A program made the position numbers and the translations under genes. Shown one piece after another: positions 28,331 through 38,697 of a stretch of DNA of 64,000 bases. The first letter of the stretch is position 1; each line of letters opens with the position of its first letter. The notes under the pieces were generated by a model that was given only the letters and a program-made list of their open reading frames with translations, did no database searches and was not told where the DNA came from. This DNA comes from Sphingobacteriaceae bacterium (GTDB taxonomy: Bacteria; Bacteroidota; Bacteroidia; B-17B0; Aurantibacillaceae), in assembly GCA_947480015.1 (NCBI GenBank), contig CANKBS010000013.1, positions 1 through 64,000 of the forward strand, given 5' to 3'.

Positions 28331-30496
28331 TTAATTTTCGATTACAATCTTTTTATGAATACTGCTAGCAACCGTAACAGCTCTAAGATAGTATACACCG
28401 CCCGGTAAACCTGTTAAATCAATGCTTGACACCGTTCCTGTATTAAAATAAACTTGTTGCCCGGTTGCATTAAAGATTTCGATGGCACTTAATTCTGCAT
28501 TTAATTTACTAAGCGTAATAACACCAGCCTTAGTTGGATTTGGAAATATAGTTAAGTCGCTCGATAGATTATTAAACGCTAGGGCTATAATTTTGTAATA
28601 CGTAACCGTTCCGTCAAAATCACTTTGTTTTAAGCGGTAGTAATTAATGTTTTTGTTTGCACCGTGATCTAAAGTGGAATAACTGCGTTTAAAACTGCTA
28701 TTGCCAGCCGCAGGAGTCGTTGTCACCGCTTCAAAGGTCAAACCATCAAACGATTTTTCAACGGTAAAATAATCGGAGTTTTTTTCAGATAAGGTGCTCC
28801 AGTTTAATAACACGAGGTCATCTTGTGGTTCTGCAGTAAAGTCAAGTAAAGTGATAGGTAGTGGGTTAATTCCGGCGGCATTTCCTGCCAAAGTAAATCT
28901 TGAAAATGAGTTAAATCCAATGGAAGTGATATTTCCATTCGTAGTGGTGCCTCCGGTTGCACCGCCAAACAAATCAATCCAGGTAGTTGTTGCAGAATAG
29001 GTGTTTTTTACAAGCCTTAAGGTTGTTAAATCTTTAACTGCGTCGTTGGCCCCAAACGTTAATTTAAGAGTGGCCGTGCCTGAAAGATCTAAACTCGGTT
29101 GATTAACGCTCGAATTATCCATTCGTGTCAAATCCCAATAATGCGTATTTGAAACAGTATCAATAGTACCAGGCATGGTATAGGCCAGTGCCTTGGCTGA
29201 GGCATTAAATAATTCACCTTTATAGTTATATAAATTGGTGTTGCCATGGTTCACAACCAATTGCATGGGCCTACAATCTGGTGAGGTTCCAATAGGAAAA
29301 TTTAATGTAGAGCTTCCGGAGGTATTCTTTATGTAGGTCATAGGCCCATTAACATAACTTGTCGCAGCGGCAGTTAAGGCTGGGGCAACAGCTGTGCCAA
29401 GTAAAGTGAGCGAATTAGTGCTGGTTACATTGAATAAACCTGAAGTTAAGGCCAAAGTGCCACTTACCTTAGCGGGTGTAGAAAGTATAACACCACTGGC
29501 ATTATTTATGGTTAAACAATTAAAGGTGGTGGTACTAGCTCCACTGATGGTTTGTGCGGCATTGCCGTTAAAAACAACGGTTCCTGTACCCGCACTAAAT
29601 GTGCCATTATTTACAAAATTTCCGGCACCGGTAGTTGCACCAATTGAGAACGAAAATGCGGAAGCACTTAATGTTGATACAGCATTTATGGTTAAGGTGC
29701 CCGATATTTTTGTAGCAGCGCTTAAGGTAACTTTTTGACCACTGGCGTTATTATTGACCACATTTGATGGGGTAGTTTGACTCAGACCCAAGCCGGTTAT
29801 TTGATCGGATGTGCCATTGTATTCATAATTAACCCCTGGCGCATAGCTATATGTGCCGCCAACCGACAAAGCAGCATTCCAGTTAATTGCGGCAAAATTA
29901 GCTGCCGAAGTGGTAGTGAAACCCTGTGTTTTTTGAGTTTTTAAATTAGCGCCACTAAAAAAATAATAATCACTTCCGCCACTAGGGTTTGGGTCATAAA
30001 CATTTCCGCTTGCATTCACTACTAATGTCCCATACACCTCAAACGCCCTGTTTGTGTTTCCTGCATCAAATGCTAGGCCGCCATTAATACTGGCTGTGCA
30101 AACACTTAAGATTCTAAAACAATGGCGTGCGCCCGTAGTTCCAATAGTTAAAGAATACGAAGCAGGAATAGTTAAAGAAGAAGTGACACTTATCGTATTC
30201 CCTGATGCTGAAGCTTGCAGCCAGCTAAAGCCTACTCCCGAGCAGATAATACTATTTAAAGTTATTTGTGGAACAGCCGAGATAAATTTAGTATTATCGA
30301 GTAATGGCAGTAAAATAACGTCATCCCCCAAAGTAGGGACACCATTTGGCGACCAGTTTCCGGCTGTTGTCCAAGCACCACCTGCGGTATTGGTCCATGT
30401 TTTTACAGCAGAAAAAACACCGTGGTTCATAAGCATAAAGAGAAGCATGCAAACATGAGCATAATGACATTTAAACTTAAAAAATGTGTTTTTCAT
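28331..30496 (-). CDS. T9SS type A sorting-domain secreted protein
   Basis: Signal peptide, beta-rich repeats, LPITLLDFTAEPQDDLVLLNWSTLSEKNSDYFTVEKS, C-terminal LTIFPNPTKAG..GVYYLRAVTVASSIHKKIVIEN. Confidence 0.85.
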   Translation of the reverse strand: MKNTFFKFKCHYAHVCMLLFMLMNHGVFSAVKTWTNTAGGAWTTAGNWSPNGVPTLGDDVILLPLLDNTKFISAVPQITLNSIICSGVGFSWLQASASGNTISVTSSLTIPASYSLTIGTTGARHCFRILSVCTASINGGLAFDAGNTNRAFEVYGTLVVNASGNVYDPNPSGGSDYYFFSGANLKTQKTQGFTTTSAANFAAINWNAALSVGGTYSYAPGVNYEYNGTSDQITGLGLSQTTPSNVVNNNASGQKVTLSAATKISGTLTINAVSTLSASAFSFSIGATTGAGNFVNNGTFSAGTGTVVFNGNAAQTISGASTTTFNCLTINNASGVILSTPAKVSGTLALTSGLFNVTSTNSLTLLGTAVAPALTAAATSYVNGPMTYIKNTSGSSTLNFPIGTSPDCRPMQLVVNHGNTNLYNYKGELFNASAKALAYTMPGTIDTVSNTHYWDLTRMDNSSVNQPSLDLSGTATLKLTFGANDAVKDLTTLRLVKNTYSATTTWIDLFGGATGGTTTNGNITSIGFNSFSRFTLAGNAAGINPLPITLLDFTAEPQDDLVLLNWSTLSEKNSDYFTVEKSFDGLTFEAVTTTPAAGNSSFKRSYSTLDHGANKNINYYRLKQSDFDGTVTYYKIIALAFNNLSSDLTIFPNPTKAGVITLSKLNAELSAIEIFNATGQQVYFNTGTVSSIDLTGLPGGVYYLRAVTVASSIHKKIVIEN

Positions 30497-30665
30497 TTAA
30501 AATTATTTTGTAGGACTTTAACGAACTCCCAATTTTCCAAATTTAGGAAAATAAAATGTAAAAATCAAGGTGCATCCTCAGCCTATTTATACATGGACGC
30601 TGCAATTAAACAAGTCTTCCAATAATTGGCAGCTTGGGAATTTAATACATGTTAAAGCAGGTAAC

Positions 30666-31901
30666 TTAGGGTCGCGATTTTTTCTTGCCTTTGTAATTCG
30701 AATTTCCTTTTCCATTTGCCGGACCGCGTTTAAAGCCTTCTTTTTTATTGGCTTCCGGGTCGTATGCCGGTCCCGGACCAAGTTCGGGCGGTAAAGGCAT
30801 TTTGGTTACTTCATAACCCATTAAATCTTCAATGCGAGAAAACTTACCCTGATCGCGTTGGTTTACAAAGGTAATGGCAACGCCGGCTTTAGAGGCTCTG
30901 GCCGTTCGACCAATACGGTGAATATAATCTTCCGGATCAGGAGGTGCATCATAGTTGATTACCAAACTAATGCCATCCACATCTATCCCTCGTGATAAAA
31001 TATCGGTGCCAATAAGAATGCGTAATCGTCGGCTTTTAAATTCACGCATAATTTCTTCACGCTCAGCTTGTTCTAAATCTGAATGGAAGGCCTTTAAAGA
31101 ACTTTCTTCACGCTTTAAATTTTTCTCTAGCAGTTTCACGTTTTCTTTGGTAGAAGAAAAAATAATGACCGATTGGTAATCGGGATTTTTTAAAATACTC
31201 TTAACCAAGGCTTCTTTTTGATTATCATACACCACATAGGCCTGCTGAACAATGCCGGCTGCCGGTTTGCTGATAGCGATATTTATTTGTTCAGGATCTT
31301 TTGCAATTTGATTCGCCAGCATTCGTATTTTAGAAGGCATGGTGGCCGAGAACATAATGGTTTGACGTTGTTTTGGCAGATAATTGATGATGGAACGGAT
31401 ATCATCGAAGAAACCCATATCGAGCATGCGATCGGCTTCGTCTAAAACCAAATGTTGCAAATGTTCGAAATTGATATCACCGTTTTGTAAAAGAGCCATT
31501 AATCGTCCGGGTGTTGCGCAAATGATATCTACGCCTTCACGCAGGGCGTGTTTTTGTTTTTCCCAAGTAAAACCATCGTTACCGCCGTAAATGGCAATGG
31601 AGCCAACCGAACAGAAATAACCCATACCGTCAATTTGTTGATCAATTTGAAGCACGAGTTCACGGGTTGGGGCTATAATGAGTGTGTTTAAATGTCGGGT
31701 TGGTGCTTCTAAAATATGTTCAATAATAGGAAGCAAATAGGCAGCTGTTTTACCGGTACCGGTTTGTGCGCAGGCAATTAAATCTTTATTGTTTAGTATA
31801 ACGGGGATAGCTTGTTCCTGAATTGGGGTGGGTTGTTTGTAACCCATACTGTATAAACCTTCTAATAAATCGGGTTTAAAATTAAAATCGTCGAATGTCA
31901 A
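30666..31901 (-). CDS. DEAD/DEAH-box RNA helicase
   Basis: TPIQEQAIPVIL, AQTGTGKTAAY, PTRELVLQ, DEADRMLD, SATMP, HRIGRTAR. Confidence 0.95.
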   Translation of the reverse strand: MTFDDFNFKPDLLEGLYSMGYKQPTPIQEQAIPVILNNKDLIACAQTGTGKTAAYLLPIIEHILEAPTRHLNTLIIAPTRELVLQIDQQIDGMGYFCSVGSIAIYGGNDGFTWEKQKHALREGVDIICATPGRLMALLQNGDINFEHLQHLVLDEADRMLDMGFFDDIRSIINYLPKQRQTIMFSATMPSKIRMLANQIAKDPEQINIAISKPAAGIVQQAYVVYDNQKEALVKSILKNPDYQSVIIFSSTKENVKLLEKNLKREESSLKAFHSDLEQAEREEIMREFKSRRLRILIGTDILSRGIDVDGISLVINYDAPPDPEDYIHRIGRTARASKAGVAITFVNQRDQGKFSRIEDLMGYEVTKMPLPPELGPGPAYDPEANKKEGFKRGPANGKGNSNYKGKKKSRP

Positions 31902-31978
31902 TGTTTTATGATATTTATGTTTAAAACGGCTAAGTTAATCTTATTAACTGCTATTAGAAACTATTTGGGTTTTTTAAA

Positions 31979-32010
31979 CAAAAAAGCCGCGAATTTCTCC
32001 GCGGCTTTTT
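31979..32010 (-). terminator. Strong GC hairpin terminator (bidirectional)
   Basis: AAAAAGCCGCGaatttctcCGCGGCTTTTT downstream of TRL-like genes. Confidence 0.8.
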
Positions 32011-32025
32011 ATGTATGATGAGTGA

Positions 32026-32295
32026 TTACTCACCTGTAACTCTAACAAAATAGGTTTTATTGAATAAACCGCCTTTAACACCGTAATCTACAGTAGCGAC
32101 TTTATTAATACCACCATTTTTGGCTGCAGTTGCTACGCTTAAATCAACATTCATAGCAAGACCAAACCAAACTGTTTTTTCAACTTTACCTTCTTTTAAT
32201 CCGGCATTGCTAGTAACCATTAACGGATAAACTCTGGTACATGAGGTAGTTACCACTGAGGTAACTATTGCAATAAGTAAAAATATTTTTTTCAT
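32026..32295 (-). CDS. TRL-like family lipoprotein (copy 3)
   Basis: SCTRVYPLMVTSNAGLKEGKVEKTVWFGLAMNVDLSVATAAKNGGINKVATVDY. Confidence 0.75.
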   Translation of the reverse strand: MKKIFLLIAIVTSVVTTSCTRVYPLMVTSNAGLKEGKVEKTVWFGLAMNVDLSVATAAKNGGINKVATVDYGVKGGLFNKTYFVRVTGE

Positions 32296-32307
32296 GATTT
32301 CTTAGTT

Positions 32308-32589
32308 TTAATTTCCGTGAACAATAATTTCTTTTGTAGAGAATAAAATGAATTGAGAATACTTAATATCAGCAACTCCCACACCACCTTTTATACCGCC
32401 ATTATGGGCAGCCTGAGCAATACCAAAATTTCTATTTAATTCGAGTCCGCCAAAAAGCACTACAGTTTTTGAGGTACCTACTTTATTACCAATTGGAGCT
32501 TCAGAAATTGCCATTGGCATAGTTATTGAGCATGATGTAAGCACTGCTGCTACAGCAATGACACTTACAAATGTTGTAATTTTTTTCAT
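32308..32589 (-). CDS. TRL-like family lipoprotein (copy 2)
   Basis: SCSITMPMAISEAPIGNKVGTSKTVVLFGGLELNRNFGIAQAAHNGGIKGGVGVADIKY. Confidence 0.75.
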   Translation of the reverse strand: MKKITTFVSVIAVAAVLTSCSITMPMAISEAPIGNKVGTSKTVVLFGGLELNRNFGIAQAAHNGGIKGGVGVADIKYSQFILFSTKEIIVHGN

Positions 32590-32593
32590 AATC

Positions 32594-32845
32594 TTATTCC
32601 CCCGTTACTTTAACTGAAAATTTACCATTCGAATAAAGTTTGTAATCGACTGATCCTATTTTTGTGATTTTGGCTTCTTTAGCCACTGCAGAGAATCCAG
32701 CATCAAAACTGTGTCTGGTTGATTTTACAAATCCCTCTTTGGTGCCAATCGGGGCCCCAGTCGTTAAATGATAGCTCTGTATCACACACGACCCCATTAA
32801 TAGTGGCAGAGCTGCCATTATTAAGAAATGTTTAGTTTTTTTCAT
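32594..32845 (-). CDS. TRL-like family lipoprotein (copy 1)
   Basis: SCVIQSYHLTTGAPIGTKEGFVKSTRHSFDAGFSAVAKEAKITKIGSVDYKLY. Confidence 0.7.
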   Translation of the reverse strand: MKKTKHFLIMAALPLLMGSCVIQSYHLTTGAPIGTKEGFVKSTRHSFDAGFSAVAKEAKITKIGSVDYKLYSNGKFSVKVTGE

Positions 32846-32939
32846 AGTGTTTCTAATTTGCGTTATTTAGACAAAGGTAGTGATTTATTACTACTAATAA
32901 AAAAAATAGTCGTTTTGTAAATAACTTTTAAGCACATAA

Positions 32940-32972
32940 AAAAGGCGAAGTAATTACTGCTTCGCCTTTTAA
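32940..32972 (-). terminator. Terminator downstream of rny
   Basis: AAAAGGCGAAGtaattactgCTTCGCCTTTT. Confidence 0.75.
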
Positions 32973-32991
32973 TTAAGTTCTGATTAACTAG

Positions 32992-34542
32992 TTATTTAGC
33001 ATAGCCGGTAGCTCTCACTTCCCTAATTACAGTCACTTTTACCTGACCAGGATAAGTCATTTCCGTTTGAATACGTTGTGAAATTTCAAAGGCTAATTCC
33101 TCAGCACGGGTATCGGTAACTTTATCACTCGATACAATCACACGCACTTCACGTCCGGCCTGAATCGCATAGGTCTTCTCTACCCCATCGTAACTTAATG
33201 CTAAGGCTTCCAGATCTTTTAAACGTTTCATGTATTGTTCGGCAATTTCTCGGCGAGCGCCTGGGCGTGCGCCACTTATGGCATCACACACCTGAATAAT
33301 TGGCGCGTATAATGTTGTCATTTCAACCTCATCATGGTGAGCTCCAATGGCATTTACAACTTCCGGCTTTTCTTTGTATTGCTCAGCCAATTTCATACCC
33401 AATAAAGCATGTGGTAATTCCGGTTCATTATCAGGTACTTTACCAATATCATGTAATAAGCCCGCACGTTTGGCCACCTTAGGATTTAAGCCCATTTCAC
33501 TGGCCATAATGCCACAAAGGTTAGCAACCTCGCGACTGTGTTGTAATAAATTTTGTCCGTAAGATGAACGGTATTTCATTCGTCCTACCATACGAATTAA
33601 TTCGGGGTGCAAACCATGAATACCCAAATCGATACAGGTTCTTTTACCCGTTTCGATAATCTCTTCTTCCAACATTTTTTTGGTTTTTTCAACCACCTCT
33701 TCAATACGAGCAGGGTGAATGCGACCATCGGTAACCAACTGGTGTAAAGCCAAACGACAAATTTCACGACGGATCGAGTCAAAACAACTCAAGGTGATGG
33801 CATCCGGGGTGTCATCCACAATAATCTCAACGCCGGTAGCTGCTTCAATGGCTCTGATGTTTCTTCCCTCACGACCAATAATACGGCCTTTGGTTTCATC
33901 CCCTTCAATGTGAAAAACTGAAATAGAGTTTTCAATAGCTGTTTCAGTCGCCACACGTTGTATGGTTTGCAGTACGATTTTTTTAGCTTCTTTGTTAGCC
34001 GTTAATTTGGCTTCTTCCATGATGTCTTTTACATACACCATTGATTGGGTTTTGGCTTCGGCCTTAATCGATTCCATTAATTGGGCCTTGGCATCTTCAG
34101 CTTTTAAACCGCTAATCTTTTCAAGCATTTCAACCTGTTTGCGGTGACCTTTTTCAACTTCCTCCAAACGGTGTTTGTATAATTCTGTTTGTTGATTGGC
34201 TTGTAATTTTGCATTCTCAAGTTCTTTATCCTTTCTGCTAATTTCTTCAACTTTTTTATTTATTTCGCTTTCCTTTTGTTTGGTGCGATTTTCAGATTGC
34301 GCAATGTGTGCATTCTTTTCTTGAACACTTTTATCGTGTTCAGATTTTAACTGCAAGAACTTTTCTTTTGCTTGTAGAATTTTTTCCTGTTTAATGGCCT
34401 CCGATTTTACTTCAGCTTCCTTAATCAGATTTTCCTTCTCTTTTGCAGCGCCTGCATTTAATTTACTTCCCGCAATGATAAACCCGGCAACAATTCCTAT
34501 TATCAGCGCCCCTGCTATTCCAATTAGTGTGATGATGTCCAT
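32992..34542 (-). CDS. rny: Ribonuclease Y
   Basis: N-terminal TM plus coiled coil, KH region [30 protein letters not shown] motif AGLLHDIGK; start MDIITLIG at 34542. Confidence 0.95.
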   Translation of the reverse strand: MDIITLIGIAGALIIGIVAGFIIAGSKLNAGAAKEKENLIKEAEVKSEAIKQEKILQAKEKFLQLKSEHDKSVQEKNAHIAQSENRTKQKESEINKKVEEISRKDKELENAKLQANQQTELYKHRLEEVEKGHRKQVEMLEKISGLKAEDAKAQLMESIKAEAKTQSMVYVKDIMEEAKLTANKEAKKIVLQTIQRVATETAIENSISVFHIEGDETKGRIIGREGRNIRAIEAATGVEIIVDDTPDAITLSCFDSIRREICRLALHQLVTDGRIHPARIEEVVEKTKKMLEEEIIETGKRTCIDLGIHGLHPELIRMVGRMKYRSSYGQNLLQHSREVANLCGIMASEMGLNPKVAKRAGLLHDIGKVPDNEPELPHALLGMKLAEQYKEKPEVVNAIGAHHDEVEMTTLYAPIIQVCDAISGARPGARREIAEQYMKRLKDLEALALSYDGVEKTYAIQAGREVRVIVSSDKVTDTRAEELAFEISQRIQTEMTYPGQVKVTVIREVRATGYAK

Positions 34543-34630
34543 TTTTTTTCTTTCTATATATATTAATAAAAAACGCACAAATCTTAAGACCATTCTTAAA
34601 ATTTGTGCGTGTAAATTGGGTAAATTAAAT

Positions 34631-34942
34631 TTACTCCTCGTTAATAGTGTTAATGTTTTGTTGATGCTCTATTAGCATCGCCTCCACATCTTTAAATAGC
34701 TCTTTTAAATGGCTTAATTCCTTCTCCGCCATATTGGCCTGTTTGTAAAGTTGGGCTACCAGCTGCAACATTACCATTCCCAATACATCCTTCTTATCTT
34801 TAATTGCGTAGTTCTTTTCGAACTCAGCAATTTTGTTATTTATTAAATTAACAGCCTCTTTAATGTTTTGCTCGTCGTCGGCGTTTACCTTTAAAGGAAA
34901 AACGCTTCCGGCAATTTCAACTTTTATACTTATTTCGCTCAT
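34631..34942 (-). CDS. zapA: Cell division protein ZapA
   Basis: [64 protein letters not shown]; adjacent to rny. Confidence 0.9.
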   Translation of the reverse strand: MSEISIKVEIAGSVFPLKVNADDEQNIKEAVNLINNKIAEFEKNYAIKDKKDVLGMVMLQLVAQLYKQANMAEKELSHLKELFKDVEAMLIEHQQNINTINEE

Positions 34943-34960
34943 TTAAAGAGGGCGTTAACA

Positions 34961-37315
34961 TTAAGCACTTAATAACGCTATGCACTTATCAATTTCACGC
35001 ACCAAATCGTTTATCTGTTTTTTCATCTGCGGCTTTTCAGTAACTGCATCCGAATTATTCGCTAATATAATATTCTTTCGGTGACTATTCAAATCCGTAA
35101 CGTCAATTCGCTCACTATCAACTTGTTGCGAAATATTACCAATTACTTCGTTCATTTTTAACAATTGGTTGGCCATTTGCTCTTTTTCATCCAATAAAGC
35201 CAAACGCTGATCATTCAATCCGTCAATTTGCATGAACAGTCGGTCAATAAAGGCTTCCTGTTCGGCCACTTTAGCATTGTTACGCAGCGACTCAATCTCA
35301 GTTTCATAGTTGGCGATCTTCTCATTCATGGCAACCACACTCTCATTTAAACCGCTGATAACGGTTTGCATCACATCCATTTCAACCAATAAACTTTGTT
35401 TTTCGTTGTTTAAGAGGTTATAATTATTTTGTGCTTCTGCTAATGCCTCTGAAGATTGTAACGAATTACTTAATTGACCTTTTAATTCGCTCACTTCATT
35501 TTTTAATTGTGTGATTTCTTCAACCATGGCAGCATGATTCGCTTCCAGGTTGGTGATTTCGAAGTTTTTGTTTGCAAGGGTTTCTTTAAAATAATCGCTT
35601 TTACCTAAACTCTGAATTCTTACCTCTTCTAGCTCGCCTTTTAATAACGTAATTTCCGCTTCTTGAGCTTCCACTTTATCTTGAGCCAAATCAATCTCTT
35701 CAATGAGGTTAGAGTTTTCTGCCAATAATTTCTGATACTCTATTTCTTTTGCTAGGATTTCTTCTTTGGATGATAATTCGATTGTTGACTTAAAATTTTC
35801 CAATTCCGATTCCTTTTCAGAAATAGAATTTGTGAATACACTCAATTCGTTATTTAGTAATTCAATTTTCGTGTAAGCTTCGGTTAACTCGTTTGTCTTT
35901 TGCGCGATTACCGATTCAGCTTCGCTTAAGTGATTGGTAGTGGCTTCAAATAATAAACCTAAATTCGTTAACTCGGTATTTAGATTTTCAATTTGATTGC
36001 TAAGTTCGTTCACATAATCGCTGTGTGATAAATTTAAACCGGCAATTTGATTATTCAATTCATTTACCTGTTCGCTAGCTGAAAGTGAAGCGTTTTGTTT
36101 AAATAATTCAAATTCTGAATTTAAATTCGTGTTGCGATCGGCTTCATTTAATAACCGTAACTCCAGATCATTTAATTGAGCGCTTAAATTTTCAACTTCT
36201 GCCGTCTTTACTTCTAAACTCTGTGCAAGTTCTCCCAACACATTTACCGATCGGTCACTTTCAAGCTGAGCCTTGGCTAACTCCTCATTTAATTTTGAAT
36301 TCTGAGAATTGGAATGGATTAAGGTGTTTGATAATTTTTCCTCATACTCATTAATGATGCTGGCTGTTTTAACTTCATGCGAAGAAACTGTTTCTGTAAG
36401 GATTAATTCATGCGCCTTATTTAATTCGAGAATCTGATTTTCATAACCTGCACTCAAACGATTTTCTTTTTCAGTAAATTCTTGAGTTAAACTTTCAACT
36501 TGTGTGTTAAAATTGTTGGTTAGTGTACTTCTTTGTTCTTCTAAAGCAATGCGAAGATTAGTAATCTCAGATTGAAAATTCTGTTCCAATCCCTGAGAAG
36601 ATGCGGTTAGGCTTTCTTCCAGTTGGGTTAATTTAATTTGGTGATTTTGTTTTAAGGTCAATACTTCTTCCTCACTGGCATTTTTATATTCACTTAGCTG
36701 ATTCTCGAAATGAGAGCTAAGGTTATTTACTTCCAAAACATGAGCGCTGTTAAGTGCTATAATTTCTTCTTCATGCATTAAAACCAAACTTTGTTCACGG
36801 TCGGCCCAGTTAATGGCTAATTCAGAAGCGCGGTTCTCAAACTCTTCTTTAATACCGGCTTCTTTGTAATGGGTATTGGTTTTAAGGTCTATGATTTGTG
36901 CATTAAAATCATCTTTCACTCTGGTTAACTCGCTAGTGTTTTCGTTTTGAATCTCTTCAATTTTAGATTCATAGCTCGCTACAATCGAATTCAAATCGTC
37001 CTTCAGACTTTGAATTTCAGCCAATCTCGCCTCAATCTCCTCCTGTTTTGCCTGTAACTGATCTTTAATGGTACCTCTAAGTTCTTTAAATGCAGTTAAT
37101 TCGGCTTTGTAATTGTTATTGTCGCGCTCCATAACTACCAGCTTTGTGTTTAACACATCAATGGTAACTTGTAAGCGTTTACAGTCTTCATCACGCATTA
37201 TCAATTGGTTACGGTAGTCACTTAAGGAGCGTTTAAGTTCATTAAACTCTTTGCGTAGAACAACATCGTTGTCAAGGACTTCCTGTAATTCAGATTTTAT
37301 GCTTTGTACATTCAT
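34961..37315 (-). CDS. Large coiled-coil protein upstream of zapA
   Basis: 784 aa almost wholly predicted coiled coil (E/L/N/K-rich heptads); C-term MKKQINDLVREIDKCIALLSA. Confidence 0.85.
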   Translation of the reverse strand: MNVQSIKSELQEVLDNDVVLRKEFNELKRSLSDYRNQLIMRDEDCKRLQVTIDVLNTKLVVMERDNNNYKAELTAFKELRGTIKDQLQAKQEEIEARLAEIQSLKDDLNSIVASYESKIEEIQNENTSELTRVKDDFNAQIIDLKTNTHYKEAGIKEEFENRASELAINWADREQSLVLMHEEEIIALNSAHVLEVNNLSSHFENQLSEYKNASEEEVLTLKQNHQIKLTQLEESLTASSQGLEQNFQSEITNLRIALEEQRSTLTNNFNTQVESLTQEFTEKENRLSAGYENQILELNKAHELILTETVSSHEVKTASIINEYEEKLSNTLIHSNSQNSKLNEELAKAQLESDRSVNVLGELAQSLEVKTAEVENLSAQLNDLELRLLNEADRNTNLNSEFELFKQNASLSASEQVNELNNQIAGLNLSHSDYVNELSNQIENLNTELTNLGLLFEATTNHLSEAESVIAQKTNELTEAYTKIELLNNELSVFTNSISEKESELENFKSTIELSSKEEILAKEIEYQKLLAENSNLIEEIDLAQDKVEAQEAEITLLKGELEEVRIQSLGKSDYFKETLANKNFEITNLEANHAAMVEEITQLKNEVSELKGQLSNSLQSSEALAEAQNNYNLLNNEKQSLLVEMDVMQTVISGLNESVVAMNEKIANYETEIESLRNNAKVAEQEAFIDRLFMQIDGLNDQRLALLDEKEQMANQLLKMNEVIGNISQQVDSERIDVTDLNSHRKNIILANNSDAVTEKPQMKKQINDLVREIDKCIALLSA

Positions 37316-37703
37316 TAGGCGCCGTTTTGATTTTCATAAAAATACCTAAGGAATAGCAGCGCCGCGCTAATAGTAAACACTATGATTAAACAGGCTTGTG
37401 TTAATTAAGCTTGGGGTTATGAGCAGGCTGTTGTTAATTACTTAAGGCTACCAAACCCTCATGGATAGGGAGTTTTATGCCATAAATAGAAAAAGGCTCC
37501 TAATAAACCAGAGATTTTCATTTAGTTTTATGCCATTAAGCTCGTAATCTAAAAATTTTAGGGAAATGCGGGGCTTTGCAAAATTGCGACTCTAGGGGCA
37601 AAACTTTAAACAAAATTAATGTAGAATTAACTTGTTAAAGATTTATTGTAATTTAACATGGTAAAACAAAACTTTTTCAATTTTTCTCCGTTTAAATGTT
37701 AAG

Positions 37704-37731
37704 AAAACCGCCTGAGATTGCGGTTTTTTTT
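37704..37731 (+). terminator. Orphan rho-independent terminator upstream of the primary sigma gene
   Basis: AAAACCGCctgagattGCGGTTTTTTTT with no plus-strand CDS to its left. Confidence 0.65.
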
Positions 37732-37732
37732 A

Positions 37733-37740
37733 TACTTTTG
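37733..37740 (+). promoter_or_regulatory. Bacteroidota -7 promoter box TACTTTTG for the primary sigma gene
   Basis: TAnnTTTG match 24 nt before ATG 37765. Confidence 0.5.
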
Positions 37741-37764
37741 TAGTCTTAAACCAAATTTAATAGC

Positions 37765-38628
37765 ATGAGGCAGCTAAAAATAACCAAATCCATCACAAAC
37801 CGCGAGAGCGCGTCGCTTGATAAATATCTTCAAGAAATTGGTCGTGAGGAATTAATCACAGCCGAGGAAGAAGTTATTTTAGCGAAAAAAATAAAGGATG
37901 GTGATCAACGTGCCCTTGAAAAATTAACTCGTGCAAATTTACGTTTTGTGGTTTCCGTTGCTAAACAATATCAAAATCAAGGTCTGAGTTTACCCGATTT
38001 AATTAATGAAGGTAATCTTGGTTTAATTAAGGCGGCACGTCGTTTTGATGAGACTCGAGGTTTTAAATTTATTTCTTATGCCGTTTGGTGGATTCGTCAA
38101 AGTATTCTTCAGGCATTAGCTGAACAAAGTCGTATTGTGCGTTTACCATTGAATCAAGTTGGCTCATTAAATAAAATAAACAAAGCTTATAGCAAACTCG
38201 AACAACTATTTGAACGCGAACCAAGTGCTGAAGAATTAGCAGATATGCTTGATTTGCCCATTGATAAAGTTAGTGACACCATGAAGGTTAGTGGTCGCCA
38301 TGTAAGCATGGATGCTCCTTTTGCCAATGGCGAAGAAAGTAGTTTGTTGGATGTATTAGTGAATTTAGATTCACCAAAAGCCGATACCGGTTTGATGAAT
38401 GAATCACTTAGTAAAGAAATTGATCGTGCCTTAAGCACGTTGACTGAAAGAGAACGTGATGTAGTGAAATTGTTTTTCGGCATTGGTTTAAATCATGGCT
38501 TAACGCTTGAAGAGATTGGTGATAAATTTGATTTAACCCGCGAACGCGTGCGTCAAATTAAGGAAAAAGCTATTAGACGTTTACGTCACAGTAGTCGCAG
38601 TAAATTGCTACAGCAATATTTAGGGTAA
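37765..38628 (+). CDS. rpoD: Primary sigma-70 factor (RpoD/SigA family)
   Basis: [93 protein letters not shown]. Confidence 0.95.
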   Translation: MRQLKITKSITNRESASLDKYLQEIGREELITAEEEVILAKKIKDGDQRALEKLTRANLRFVVSVAKQYQNQGLSLPDLINEGNLGLIKAARRFDETRGFKFISYAVWWIRQSILQALAEQSRIVRLPLNQVGSLNKINKAYSKLEQLFEREPSAEELADMLDLPIDKVSDTMKVSGRHVSMDAPFANGEESSLLDVLVNLDSPKADTGLMNESLSKEIDRALSTLTERERDVVKLFFGIGLNHGLTLEEIGDKFDLTRERVRQIKEKAIRRLRHSSRSKLLQQYLG

Positions 38629-38653
38629 TCATCTTTTTTGTTTTAAAATAATT

Positions 38654-38681
38654 AAAAGGTCAAATAAAGTCTGACCTTTTT
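38654..38681 (+). terminator. Terminator of the primary sigma gene
   Basis: AAAAGGTCAaataaagtcTGACCTTTTT. Confidence 0.7.
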
Positions 38682-38697
38682 GCATTATCATTGTGCT

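Noticed and set aside
28794-30458. Plus-strand ORFs (68, 114, 134 aa) rich in V/A/P
   Set aside because: Antisense to the T9SS cargo gene; composition reflects complementary repeats.
34961-37315. Possible protein repeat expansion or sequence artefact in the coiled-coil gene
   Set aside because: By eye there are no exact tandem DNA repeats; the periodicity is the heptad pattern of a coiled coil, and the frame is intact for 784 codons.
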